From Stenotrophomonas lacuserhaii (GTDB lineage: Bacteria; Pseudomonadota; Gammaproteobacteria; Xanthomonadales; Xanthomonadaceae), in contig NZ_JACSQS010000001.1 in the NCBI RefSeq assembly GCF_014836545.1, positions 124,001 through 188,000 of the forward strand: a stretch of 64,000 nucleotides of DNA, in the 5' to 3' direction. Positions 42,211-51,162 of this stretch are shown here, piece by piece (within the stretch, counting starts at the first letter, position 1; the number at the start of each line of letters is the position of its first letter). The translations under genes and the position numbers were made by a program. Under the pieces are notes generated by a model. It made no database searches. It saw nothing but the letters and a program-made list of their open reading frames with translations, and had not been told where the DNA came from.

Positions 42211-43575
42211 ATGAGGCATGTGTCCACGGCGCTGGTATTTTTGATTTGCTGCATTGTTGCAGGCTGCAATCTTGCCGGGCTTCCGCCTTTGGGTTGGAGC
42301 ACCAGAGAGGAAGGAACGCAGGACTGTCGCTTCGACCATCAGGGTGACCCTTTGGTTGGACAGAACGCCTCGGTTCTCATCGAGGCCAAGCGCGGTTCAA
42401 CGTGCCGAGTGATATACGTGCTGAAGAGTCAAGACTACGGCTCCAAGACACTCAAGCTGTCGGCGCGGCATCTGACCGCAGAGGGAGCCTCCTCGGTTCA
42501 ATTGCGCGCTTTCGACGGAAAGAAAACGGTCGGGCGTGCAACGCGACGATTCGAGGGCGGGGCACCCAGCTCTGAAGCACTGATCCAGATAGAGCTGCCG
42601 AGGTCTTATGATCTAGTCGTGGTTTCCTTTGTCGCCGAGAATGAAGCCCGACTCGAGGTGAAGGGGCTGACGGTGGAATCGGCTGAATCCAAGAGCGCTG
42701 GGCAAGCGCAGGCTCAGGCGATATATGCCGAGGCGGCAGGCCTCATCAAGACCCATGCTCTGGCTTACGAGGCGCTTGGCCCAGAGCGCATCGAGGCGGG
42801 TCGGCCAGCCCCCGATGCCACGCTTTGGCAAGCGCGCTCGGCCATCAAAACCCTTCTGCGGGATTTGGGGGACGGCCATAGTTTCCTGATCTCGCCAGGT
42901 GGCCTGCAGGAGGCGGAGAGGATATCCAAAGCGGAAGTGGAGCACGCAACCTGGCGCATGTTTCGTCCAGGGATCGCGGTTATCCACGTGCCGATGTTCC
43001 GCGGAACGGACGATGAGCTTGAACGCGTCTTTGCGAACAGCATCCGGGAAGCTCTCGCGAAAGGACTGGAGGCGGGGGCCAGGGCGTGGATTGTTGACCT
43101 CAGTGGGAACAGGGGCGGAAACATGTGGCCGATGCTGTACGGCCTATCGCCCCTGCTGGGTACGGAGGGGGTGGGTAGCTTCCGCTATAGAGATGGCTCT
43201 TCCAGCCCTTGGACTCTCAAAAGCCACGAAGGGATTGTCGAGGTGCGAGACCTGGGAAATGTGCCGGTCGCGGTGGTGACTTCTGGGCGAACTGCCAGCT
43301 CCGGGGAAGCCGTTGCGGTGGCTTTCCGTGGCCGGCCTCTTACACGCACTTTCGGCGGTGCCACGTCTGGCTACTCTACGTCCAACACAACATACAAGCT
43401 TGCAGATGGATCCAGACTCTATCTCACCACGGCTGTATTTGAGGATCGGAACGGCAATCGCTATGGCGGCAAACTTGCCCCGGATCAGGTCGTTCAGGGC
43501 ATAGGTCCTGAAGCATCAATCGGTGCAGCTGCTGAGTGGTTGGAAGCGTGTTTGCGTAATGAATGTAATGAGTAG
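42211..43575 (+). CDS. S41-family peptidase lipoprotein
   Basis: 454 residues. The N-terminus has a lipoprotein signal with lipobox VAGC (Cys near residue 18). The middle is beta-rich; residues ~250-440 are an S41 (Tsp/CtpA) protease domain: IAVIHVPMFRGTDDELE, WIVDLSGNRGGNMWPMLYGL and the Ser motif TSGRTASSGEAVAVAF near 368, then FGGATSGYSTSN. No PDZ domain is evident. It would act on proteins in the periplasm, attached to a membrane. GC content is a little lower than around it. Confidence 0.8.
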   Translation: MRHVSTALVFLICCIVAGCNLAGLPPLGWSTREEGTQDCRFDHQGDPLVGQNASVLIEAKRGSTCRVIYVLKSQDYGSKTLKLSARHLTAEGASSVQLRAFDGKKTVGRATRRFEGGAPSSEALIQIELPRSYDLVVVSFVAENEARLEVKGLTVESAESKSAGQAQAQAIYAEAAGLIKTHALAYEALGPERIEAGRPAPDATLWQARSAIKTLLRDLGDGHSFLISPGGLQEAERISKAEVEHATWRMFRPGIAVIHVPMFRGTDDELERVFANSIREALAKGLEAGARAWIVDLSGNRGGNMWPMLYGLSPLLGTEGVGSFRYRDGSSSPWTLKSHEGIVEVRDLGNVPVAVVTSGRTASSGEAVAVAFRGRPLTRTFGGATSGYSTSNTTYKLADGSRLYLTTAVFEDRNGNRYGGKLAPDQVVQGIGPEASIGAAAEWLEACLRNECNE

Positions 43576-43632
43576 AGCGGTCGAATGGTTCGCGGCCGGT
43601 CAGGCGTCAAGGGCTAACTGAGACGGGGTTAA

Positions 43633-43678
43633 AGCTGGCTTACGCGCTTCATGCTTCGTGGTCACGGGTGAGCGGAGG
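43633..43678 (+). pseudogene. Repeat of the 3' end of the 41707 gene
   Basis: This segment reads WLTRFMLRGHG-stop then GCGGAGG, matching WLTPLRVSRGHE-stop-GCGGAGG at 42158-42205. Only the tail and the following bases recur, so the S41 gene is bracketed by two copies of the same junction. Confidence 0.5.
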
Positions 43679-43992
43679 CAGGCCGTCAGCGGAATATCGA
43701 TGGTGGTCAACGCTGGGATCTTCTTGGGGTTGTGGACGCGAGCGACGTCTATGAGCTGATCCGGGATCTGGCCATGTTTGGCCGCAGGGATATCGAAAGG
43801 CCCAGCTCGCGCTCGAGCCTTTCGACTGCAGCCTGTAGCTCCTCCGCCTGCCGCGAGAATCTTCCATTCCATATAGGTGCCCGCATCCCTGTAGGTGACC
43901 TGGGGGCATCTTCAACGCCATGAAGCAGGTAGGCTAGCAGTTAAGCTAATCATCAGAATGGTCAATCCGGACTATCCAGGAGCATTCAACCC
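43679..43992. other. Stretch without a convincing gene
   Basis: Short frames exist on both strands (for example 43732-43923 + and 43600-43872 -), but none has a ribosome site, a recognisable domain or codon use like its neighbours. It may hold remnants of a lost gene. Confidence 0.4.
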
Positions 43993-44583
43993 ATGCAAGC
44001 ATGCTGCTCGGCGCGCCTTCTGCTGATTTTCTGCACCGCACTGTCAGTGGGCTGTTCGCAGGATCGGCCATATCCTGGGGCCGCTGGAGACCGGGCGGAT
44101 GGACGGCTGCACGATGATCCTGCATGCGCAGGGTCCTCTATCGAGCGGGACCTTGTGACCGCTGTGATTCCACTTCGCCTCGCGGCCCAAGAACGATATG
44201 CAGGCAGGCGGATTGTCTGCGAACCGTTGAAGGTAGTGGTGCTGTTGAAGGGGGACGCGCCCCTTCAGGGCCGAGTGATCCAGACAGCGCGAGGTCCTGC
44301 CGAAGTCACCTATGACGCTGGATACCGTTATTCCGTTCGCGATATGCAGAAGTTGGCGGATGGAGAGTTCATGGCCAAATGGTTCCCTGACGCCAGAGGG
44401 ATTTACACCGACACAACCTATGGCCGTGTGGTTGTTCTCGTGAACGCGCCTTCGACCATGAAGGCCTATCAGGATCGGGCCGCTGAGGCCGAAGCAGAAC
44501 TGGACTTGCCGATTATCGTCATGGCCATTGGCGAGGCCAGACAAGCGACGCCTGCCGTGGTCGAGCTGGAGGACCTGGAATGA
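43993..44583 (+). CDS. Hypothetical lipoprotein
   Basis: 196 residues with a lipoprotein signal (LLLIFCTALSVGC, Cys near residue 21). The mature part is mixed alpha/beta: ERDLVTAVIPLRLAAQERYAGRRIVCEPLKVVVLL and DARGIYTDTTYGRVVVLVN. No family recognised. Likely anchored in the outer or inner membrane and facing the periplasm. Confidence 0.65.
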   Translation: MQACCSARLLLIFCTALSVGCSQDRPYPGAAGDRADGRLHDDPACAGSSIERDLVTAVIPLRLAAQERYAGRRIVCEPLKVVVLLKGDAPLQGRVIQTARGPAEVTYDAGYRYSVRDMQKLADGEFMAKWFPDARGIYTDTTYGRVVVLVNAPSTMKAYQDRAAEAEAELDLPIIVMAIGEARQATPAVVELEDLE

Positions 44584-44706
44584 CGAAACCCAATCTACCT
44601 ACCGCCGCCGCACTGGGTGTCCTCGTAATCGCATCGTTCCAGGTTCGCGCAGCAGCCCCATGCCCTGACCACGCGCCTTTTATGCGCACCCCTGTCTAAT
44701 GGTTCC

Positions 44707-45267
44707 ATGCCGTCCAATCTGCCTGCCCCGCACCCGCTGACGCTGTGGACCATCGGCCACTCCACCCGGCCTTGGGACACGTTCCTGCAGCTGCTGACCG
44801 CGCACGGAATATCGGCCATCGCGGACGTGCGCCGCTTCCCGGGTTCGCGTCGCCACCCTTGGTTTGCTTCGGAGCAGATGGCAGACACGCTGCCAAACCT
44901 CGGCGTGACCTATCAGTGGATTCCCGAACTGGGCGGGCGTCGCAGGGTGCAGCCGGAATCGCCCAACGGCGCGTGGGATAACGCGGCCTTTCAGGGCTAT
45001 GCCGACCATATGACGTCTGCCGAATTTGCCAGCGGGCTGGAGAAAGTCCTCGCACTGGCGGGTACGCACCGGACGGCGCTGATGTGCGCGGAGGCGCCCT
45101 GGTGGCGTTGCCATCGGCGCCTGATCTCCGACCTGCTGACGCACCGCGGTAATCAGGTGCTACACATCGTGTCCGGTGCGGAACCGGAGCCGCATCCGCT
45201 GAATCCGATGGCGCAGGCGATGGGGCAGGACCTGATTTATCCGCCCGCGCAGGCCACTTTGTTCTGA
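44707..45267 (+). CDS. DUF488 family protein
   Basis: 186 residues. It begins with the family signature TLWTIGHSTRPWDTFLQLL and ADVRRFPGSRRHPWF, and has LMCAEAPWWRCHRRLISD near 125 with the conserved Cys, Arg and His. DUF488 proteins are common, soluble and of unsettled function. The ATG follows TCTAATGG closely with no ribosome site, as in several other genes of this window. Confidence 0.85.
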   Translation: MPSNLPAPHPLTLWTIGHSTRPWDTFLQLLTAHGISAIADVRRFPGSRRHPWFASEQMADTLPNLGVTYQWIPELGGRRRVQPESPNGAWDNAAFQGYADHMTSAEFASGLEKVLALAGTHRTALMCAEAPWWRCHRRLISDLLTHRGNQVLHIVSGAEPEPHPLNPMAQAMGQDLIYPPAQATLF

Positions 45268-45298
45268 GTCCGCCCGCGTCCCGGGGCCATGACCGACC

Positions 45299-46228
45299 TT
45301 ATCGCCGTCGCCGCCGTTCGGATCCGGGCGCCTTCCCCTCCGTTGTGGGAAACACCCGCGCGGACAGGAAATCGACCAGCGCCCGGATCTTGGGCGAGGG
45401 ATGCTTGCTTGCTGGCCACAGCACGTGGAAAACCCCGCTGCGCTGCACGTAGTCGGCGAGGACCGGCAGCAGCCGGCCATCATCCAGCGGCTCGCGGATG
45501 GCGAAGTCGGGAAGGTAGGCGATTCCCAGGCCCTGGAGCGCAAAACAGACGCGTGTCTCGATGTTGTTGCAGATCATCGAGGTTGGCAGTTGCAGCTCGG
45601 GTTCGCCGGGCTTCTGGCGCAGCGCCCAGGCCTCCAGCTTGCCGCTGTTCGGAAAGCGGAAGTGCAGGCAGGCGTGTTGCTGCAGGTCGACCGGCAGCGC
45701 GGGCGTCCCGCGTCGCGCCAGATACGCAGGCGAGGCGACCAGTCGCATCTGGAAGGCGCCCAAGCGACGGGCGGACAGCCGTGAATCGGCAGGTTCGCCC
45801 GTGCGGACCACGGCGTCGAAACCTTCTTCGATCACATCCACCATGCGGTCGGTGAAATCCAGGTCCAGTTCGATCTCCGGATACGCCTGCATGAACTCGC
45901 CGAGCACCGGCAGCACCAGTGAACTGACCAGCGGCAGGCTGACCCGCAGGCGTCCCCGCGGTGCGGCGGTCGCCTGCGATAGTTCCATTTCAGCGGCTTC
46001 GATTTCTGCCAGGATGCGCCGGCTGCGCTCCAGGAACAGGGCGCCCTCGGACGTCAACGTGACGCTGCGCGTGCTGCGGTGGAACAAGCGCACGCCCAGC
46101 TTTTCTTCCAGCCGCGCCACGCTCTTGCCGACGGCGGAGGCCGATACGCCGAGCAGCCGCCCGGCGGCGACGAAACTCCGGGTTTCGGCTACCTGCACGA
46201 ACACGACGAAGCCACCCAGGCTGTCCAT
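45299..46228 (-). CDS. LysR-family transcriptional regulator
   Basis: 309 residues. The winged HTH is at residues 1-60 (FVQVAETRSFVAAGRLLGVSASAVGKSVARLEEKLGVRLFHR), followed by the periplasmic-binding-like effector domain (GRLRVSLPLVSSLVLPVLGEF...). It diverges from the MFS gene at 46391 with a 162-base spacer, so it most likely controls that exporter. The inducer is not evident. Confidence 0.9.
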   Translation of the reverse strand: MDSLGGFVVFVQVAETRSFVAAGRLLGVSASAVGKSVARLEEKLGVRLFHRSTRSVTLTSEGALFLERSRRILAEIEAAEMELSQATAAPRGRLRVSLPLVSSLVLPVLGEFMQAYPEIELDLDFTDRMVDVIEEGFDAVVRTGEPADSRLSARRLGAFQMRLVASPAYLARRGTPALPVDLQQHACLHFRFPNSGKLEAWALRQKPGEPELQLPTSMICNNIETRVCFALQGLGIAYLPDFAIREPLDDGRLLPVLADYVQRSGVFHVLWPASKHPSPKIRALVDFLSARVFPTTEGKAPGSERRRRR

Positions 46229-46390
46229 GATCCAGTCCCCTCATTGCGGACAGGATGTTCCGCGCATCGAGGAACTGTAGCCCACTTTTTCTTTAATCGT
46301 CGGGTTCCTATCGTTGTGGCCTGCCCATCACAGCGAGTTGAACAGCATGACGCGTCTCCCAGTTTTCCCGCACATCGGCGGGGTTCACCG

Positions 46391-47584
46391 ATGAGTGCGC
46401 CCACGGCAAGGATGGCGGCCGCCGCGGAGCGTCGGCTGCCGCTGGCGTCGCTGCTTGCGCTGGCAATGGCGGCTTTCATCACCATCCTGACCGAGGCGCT
46501 GCCGGCCGGTCTGCTGCCGCAGATGGCGCAGAGCCTGGCAGTGTCCGAGGCATGGGTTGGGCAGACCGTCACGATCTATGCCATCGGGTCACTGATGGCG
46601 GCAATCCCGTTGACCGCCGCCACGCAGGGCCTGCGTCGCCGCCCGCTGCTGTTGGCGGCTCTTGCGGGCTTCGTGCTGGCCAACACGGTGACCACACTCT
46701 CCACCAGTTACGTCCTGACCATGACGGCGCGCTTCCTGGCGGGGGTGTCGGCTGGCGTGTTGTGGGCGCTGCTGGCCGGCTATGCGGCGCGCATGGTGCC
46801 CGAACACCAGAAGGGCCGTGCCATTGCCGTCGCGATGGTTGGCACACCGCTGGCGCTGTCGCTGGGGGTGCCTGCCGGCACGTTCTTTGGCAACCTGGTG
46901 GGTTGGCGGGTGTGCTTTGGCATCATGAGCGGACTGGCGTTGGTACTGATGCTGTGGGCGCGCATCAAGCTGCCGGATTTCGCGGGGCAGGCCGCGGGCA
47001 GGGCGCTGTCGCTGCGGCAGGTATTCACCTTGCCCGGCGTGCGCCCGGTGCTGGTCGCGGTGCTCGCCTTCGTGTTGGCCCACAACGTGCTCTACACCTA
47101 TATCGCGCCGTTCCTGTCAGCGGCTGGCATGGCGCAGCGCACCGACGCGGTGCTGCTGGTGTTCGGCGTTGCATCGTTGTTGGGCATCTGGATTGTCGGC
47201 GTACTGATTGATCGTCGCCTGCGCGCAATGACACTGGGCAGCATCGCAGTGTTCGCGATGGCCGCCTTGGCACTCGGTGTGGCTCGTGATGTACCCGGCG
47301 TGGTGTATGTGGCCGTGGCCGCGTGGGGCGTGGCGTTCGGGGGTTCGGCGACGCTGTTCCAGACCGCGCTGGCCAACGTGGCAGGCAGTGCCGCCGATGT
47401 CGCGCAGTCGATGTTGGTCACGGCCTGGAACCTGGCGATTGCCGGGGGAGCCATCGTCGGGGGCGTGCTGCTTGAACGCTTGGGTGCAGGTGCTTTCGCC
47501 CCCGCCTTGATCGCACTTCTGGCGCTTGCGCTCGGGGTGGTGTGGGCGGCCAGGCGGCATGGTTTCCCGGCACCGGCACGCTAG
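46391..47584 (+). CDS. MFS transporter (DHA1, drug/sugar efflux type)
   Basis: 397 residues from ATG 46391 and 12 predicted membrane helices. ITILTEALPAGLLPQMAQSLAVSEAWVGQTVTIYAIGSLMAAIPL and motif A region RRRPLLLAALAGF are typical of the AraJ/SotB/YdhP group of DHA1 exporters. It probably expels a small molecule under control of the divergent LysR regulator. The upstream open frame (from 46079) overlaps the LysR gene and is not used. Confidence 0.85.
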   Translation: MSAPTARMAAAAERRLPLASLLALAMAAFITILTEALPAGLLPQMAQSLAVSEAWVGQTVTIYAIGSLMAAIPLTAATQGLRRRPLLLAALAGFVLANTVTTLSTSYVLTMTARFLAGVSAGVLWALLAGYAARMVPEHQKGRAIAVAMVGTPLALSLGVPAGTFFGNLVGWRVCFGIMSGLALVLMLWARIKLPDFAGQAAGRALSLRQVFTLPGVRPVLVAVLAFVLAHNVLYTYIAPFLSAAGMAQRTDAVLLVFGVASLLGIWIVGVLIDRRLRAMTLGSIAVFAMAALALGVARDVPGVVYVAVAAWGVAFGGSATLFQTALANVAGSAADVAQSMLVTAWNLAIAGGAIVGGVLLERLGAGAFAPALIALLALALGVVWAARRHGFPAPAR

Positions 47585-47643
47585 GCCGTTTCACCGGCCT
47601 GCGCACCCATGGCGTGGAAGCGCGGGCAGCGCCTGCGTCGCTG

Positions 47644-47769
47644 CTATTTCATGGCTTCCAATGGCACCAGCGACGCCCATACCAGCAGCAGCACCAGCCA
47701 CAGCCAGCGCCAACGGCCCATTCCGTGCCATGCCGCGCGCCAAGGCCCGGGCAGATTTTCGTGACTCAC
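47644..47769 (-). CDS. 41-residue single-helix membrane protein coupled to the PepSY gene
   Basis: GTG at 47769 overlaps the PepSY stop (GTGA). The peptide starts SHENLPGPWRAAWHGMGRWRW and continues with one membrane helix (LWLVLLLVWASLVPL). Overlap and same strand place it last in the receptor-PepSY operon. Too short for a family match; it may stabilise the PepSY protein. Confidence 0.55.
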   Translation of the reverse strand: MSHENLPGPWRAAWHGMGRWRWLWLVLLLVWASLVPLEAMK

Positions 47770-48896
47770 GCTGGCCTCCTCTTTGCCGCCGATCGCAGCG
47801 AATCCACGGTGCGCAGTCCATACAGATACACGCCGGTAAAGCACAATCCGGTCAGCAGGGTGCCGGCCAGCAACCAGAGCAGCCGGATGGGCCACCCACC
47901 GAAGTTGCCGAAGTGCAGGGGGTCGGCCATTTCGGCGATGCGCTGATGGACGCTCAGCGCACGGCCGTCATGCCGGCCCATCACTTGCCCGCTACGCAGG
48001 TCGACGGCGATGTTGTTGGCCCGCTCGCGTACCAGCCACGCGTCGGCTTCGCCCATGAAGAGGATGCTGCCGCCATCGCGTGCGGGGATGGCCGCGAGGA
48101 TATCCAGGGCGGGCCATTGCTGGCGGACGCTCTGCACTGCCGTGTCGACGGCAGCCGGGTCTACGGGGGCAACCCGGTCGCCGCCCTCGGCCAGTTGCAG
48201 GGTGGGCGCGGCCGGTGCATCGCCGCCGAGCGATTCCACCAGATACCACGCCCCGGTCAAGCCGATCAGCAGCAGGAACCAGAGCGACCACACACCGGCC
48301 AGGCGATGCACATCGCCCCACAGGCGGCGCGGTCGCGACGCGTTGGGCCATTTCAGGAATCCGCGCCACCACTTCTTGTAGATGTAGAGACTGCTGAGCA
48401 GCGAGAGCAGCAGGGGAATGGACAACGCCGCCACCAGCGGCACGCCCCAGGCCACCGGCAGCATCAGGTGGCGGTGGGTGTTGCGCAGCAGCCGTTGCGT
48501 ATTGAACCAGCCGGTGTCGCCGGTCACCCGCGCGGTATACGGGTTGACCCAGACGAAGCGGCGCTTTCCGTCAGGCAGCCGCATCTGCGCACGTGCGGCG
48601 AACAGACGGGTGTGGCCGGCGGTGATGCCTTCCAGCTCCCAGTCCGGATGTGCCGCCTGCGCGGCATGGATGACCGCGCCCCAGCTGGCCTGCTCACCCC
48701 CGTCGGCCACGCGCATGGGGGCGTGCAGCAACCAGTCGATCTCCTGGGAGAACACCGCCAGCGTGCCGGTGAGGCAGACAAAGCCCATGAACAGGCAGAG
48801 CTTCAGGCCCAGCCAACTGTGCAGGTCGAACCACAGCCGCCGGCCACTGCCGGCGCGTGCCGGGCGGGTGGGGGGCGCTGGCGAAGGCTGGCGCAT
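47766..48896 (-). CDS. PepSY-domain membrane protein of an iron-uptake operon
   Basis: 376 residues. PepSY-associated membrane proteins have four main helices; here RLWFDLHSWLGLKLCLFMGFVCLTGTLAVFSQEIDWL at the start and HRHLMLPVAWGVPLVAALSIPLLLSLLSSLYIYKKW in the middle are characteristic, with conserved His for probable haem. Such proteins next to TonB receptors are thought to reduce ferric siderophores at the inner membrane. The gene begins nine bases after the receptor stop. Confidence 0.85.
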   Translation of the reverse strand: MRQPSPAPPTRPARAGSGRRLWFDLHSWLGLKLCLFMGFVCLTGTLAVFSQEIDWLLHAPMRVADGGEQASWGAVIHAAQAAHPDWELEGITAGHTRLFAARAQMRLPDGKRRFVWVNPYTARVTGDTGWFNTQRLLRNTHRHLMLPVAWGVPLVAALSIPLLLSLLSSLYIYKKWWRGFLKWPNASRPRRLWGDVHRLAGVWSLWFLLLIGLTGAWYLVESLGGDAPAAPTLQLAEGGDRVAPVDPAAVDTAVQSVRQQWPALDILAAIPARDGGSILFMGEADAWLVRERANNIAVDLRSGQVMGRHDGRALSVHQRIAEMADPLHFGNFGGWPIRLLWLLAGTLLTGLCFTGVYLYGLRTVDSLRSAAKRRPA

Positions 48897-48904
48897 GGGC
48901 GGGC

Positions 48905-51037
48905 TCAGAACGCGTAAGCGGCTTGCACGTACACCCGGCGCGGCTCACCCGGGAAGTGGCCGGTGCGTGCGGTGAAACCACTGGCAGCGTAGACCTTGTC
49001 GAACAGGTTCTTGACGTTGGCCTGGAACTGCCACTGCTGCCACTGCGTCTTCCAGCTCATGTCGAACACGGTGTACGGCTTTACCCGTTGGCCATCCAGG
49101 CTGACGCGCTCATCCACATAATCGGCGCCGAAGCCGATGGCGGAGTTGATCGCCGGCAGCTCGTAGCGGGTCCACAGGCCGAGTTTGTTCTGCGGGGCAT
49201 TGGCGAAGCGGTCGCCGGAGGCATTGGTGATGCCGTCGCTGCCGGCATCCTTCACCCGGGCATCGTTGTAGGCGTAGGTCAGGTTGAGCACCCAGCGTTC
49301 GGTCACATCCGCCAGCAGGTCCAGCTCCATGCCGGTGCTGCGCACCAGGCCCAAGGCAGCCAGCTGGTTCACGCCATCGACGATCTCGCCGGTGGCCTGC
49401 ACGATATTGCTGCGGTCGATCCGATAAGCGGCCAGGTTCAAGGTCACGCGCTCGGCCAGCAGGGATTTCAGGCCTACTTCCCACTGCCTGCTGCGCTCGG
49501 CGTCGAACGGGCCGCCCGCTTCGGCGCTCTGGTTGGCGACGTTTTGGGGCATGAACCCGCTGGCGATGTTGGCGTAGACATTGATGCCTTCGCGCACGGT
49601 GTAGGTACTGCCCAGCCGCCAGCTGATGTCGTTGCCATCCACGGTAGTGCCGGCGATGCGGTCGTTGTCCTTGAAACCGTCCCAGCGCAGCCCGGCCAGC
49701 ACGTGCCAGCGCGGGGTCAGCGCCAGTTCGTCCTGCAGGTAGCCGCCATAGCGCTTGCTGCGCGTGCTGGTGCTGCGCCAGGGCAGGGCGGCCAGGTTGT
49801 AGTCGCGCCACGAGCTGGCGCCATACACCGGGTTGAACAGGTCGATGCCGGGCACCGGGCCGGCACCCCGCGCCAGGTCGGCGCTGTTGGCCGTCTGTGC
49901 GGTGAAGTCGGCATCCTGCTGGTAGACATCAGCGCCGAACAGCAGCTTGTGCCCGATGCTGCCGGTATTGAAGCGCCACACCGCGTTGCCGTTGGCGGTA
50001 AACGCGTCGTTATCGCGGATCTGGTTGCGCAGCTGGCGGGTCATCCATTCGGGCACGCCGTCGCGGTTGCGGTCGATCAGGCCCATCGGCTCGTGGTAGA
50101 TCTGATGCTCGTTGTTCTCGAACCAGCGTGCGCCAAAGTCGACGTCCAGGTTGCTGCCGGGCGAGAAGCGGTACTGCGCCAGCGCCACCTTGGCACGCAT
50201 ATCCAGGAAGTCGCTGGCTTCGTTATGGTTCCATCGCCGGTCGGTCAGGAAACTGCCGTTGTCGTCCACCGGCACGCCGCGCAGGCGGTTGCCGCCCAGG
50301 TTCTGGGTGATGTCGGTGAACTGCAGGGTCAACTCGCCGGTGTCGCCCACGTCGAAGGCCAGCGACGCGTCGCCGATCACGCTCTCGCTGTCCGCGTTCC
50401 AGCGCACGCCCTGTTCGGTGTCGCCATACAGCCCGGCGCGGTAGCGCACGCTGCCCGCGGCGTTCACGGGCCCGGTGGCCTCGAACGATGCGGCCCTGAA
50501 ATCGTTGTTGCCGGCCTGCAATTCGATGCGGCGCTCGGCCGTGGCTTTGGGCTTGCGCGTTACGTAGTTGATGACACCGCCGGCGTCGCCGCCGCCATAC
50601 AGCGCGCCGGCCGGGCCCTTCAGCACTTCCACGCGGTCGATGTTGAACAGTTGCGGTACCGAAAACCCGGCATAGGGGTCGCCGCGCATGCCGTCGTACA
50701 GCACGTTTTCCTGGCGGAAGCCGCGCAGGGTGACGCCGGCGTAGCTGAAGAAACTGATGCCGCTGATGCTGCGGTAGAGATCGGTGATCTGGCGCGCAGC
50801 CTGGTCTTCAATCAGCTCGCGCGGCACCACCTGGATGGACTGCGGCACCAGCGCCAGCGGGGTATCGGTGCGCGTGCCCACCGTCGCATCGTCCACCCGG
50901 TACAGGGTCTGCGCCCGGCCATGCACCTGCACGGCATCCAGCTGTTGCATATCAACGGAGGAGGGCGGCGCTGCGTGGGCCGAGGCACAGGCGAGGGTCA
51001 GGCCCAGGAGGGAGAGAGAAGGCGTCGGGCAGGTCAT
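48905..51037 (-). CDS. TonB-dependent siderophore receptor
   Basis: 710 residues with a signal peptide (about 1-22). The plug domain carries DTPLALVPQSIQVVPRELIEDQ, GISFFSYAGVTLRGFR and RVEVLKGPAGALYGGGDAGGVINYVTRKP, the FhuA/FpvA-like signature; the rest is a 22-strand barrel ending in Phe (AAYAF). It imports a ferric siderophore of unknown identity using TonB energy. It leads the operon with PepSY and the 41-residue gene. A Fur site was not clearly found upstream. Confidence 0.92.
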   Translation of the reverse strand: MTCPTPSLSLLGLTLACASAHAAPPSSVDMQQLDAVQVHGRAQTLYRVDDATVGTRTDTPLALVPQSIQVVPRELIEDQAARQITDLYRSISGISFFSYAGVTLRGFRQENVLYDGMRGDPYAGFSVPQLFNIDRVEVLKGPAGALYGGGDAGGVINYVTRKPKATAERRIELQAGNNDFRAASFEATGPVNAAGSVRYRAGLYGDTEQGVRWNADSESVIGDASLAFDVGDTGELTLQFTDITQNLGGNRLRGVPVDDNGSFLTDRRWNHNEASDFLDMRAKVALAQYRFSPGSNLDVDFGARWFENNEHQIYHEPMGLIDRNRDGVPEWMTRQLRNQIRDNDAFTANGNAVWRFNTGSIGHKLLFGADVYQQDADFTAQTANSADLARGAGPVPGIDLFNPVYGASSWRDYNLAALPWRSTSTRSKRYGGYLQDELALTPRWHVLAGLRWDGFKDNDRIAGTTVDGNDISWRLGSTYTVREGINVYANIASGFMPQNVANQSAEAGGPFDAERSRQWEVGLKSLLAERVTLNLAAYRIDRSNIVQATGEIVDGVNQLAALGLVRSTGMELDLLADVTERWVLNLTYAYNDARVKDAGSDGITNASGDRFANAPQNKLGLWTRYELPAINSAIGFGADYVDERVSLDGQRVKPYTVFDMSWKTQWQQWQFQANVKNLFDKVYAASGFTARTGHFPGEPRRVYVQAAYAF

Positions 51038-51127
51038 CGCGGGCCGAAATGCGGGTGAGAATGAGAAAGATTAGCATGTGGCGCGGATGGATGATCGTGC
51101 CGTAGAGCAGGTGCGGCGGTCAAAGAG

Positions 51128-51155
51128 GCCGGCCAGCCCGGGCAGGCTGGCCGGC
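51128..51155 (-). terminator. Terminator after the BCCT gene
   Basis: An 11-bp perfect stem (51128-51138 with 51145-51155) and a six-base loop, seven bases after the transporter stop, followed on the - strand by CTCTTTG. Confidence 0.6.
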
Positions 51156-51162
51156 ATTGCCA

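Noticed and set aside
48857-51058. 733-residue frame antisense to the TonB receptor
   Set aside because: The opposite strand encodes a full receptor with plug motifs and a C-terminal Phe; this frame has none.
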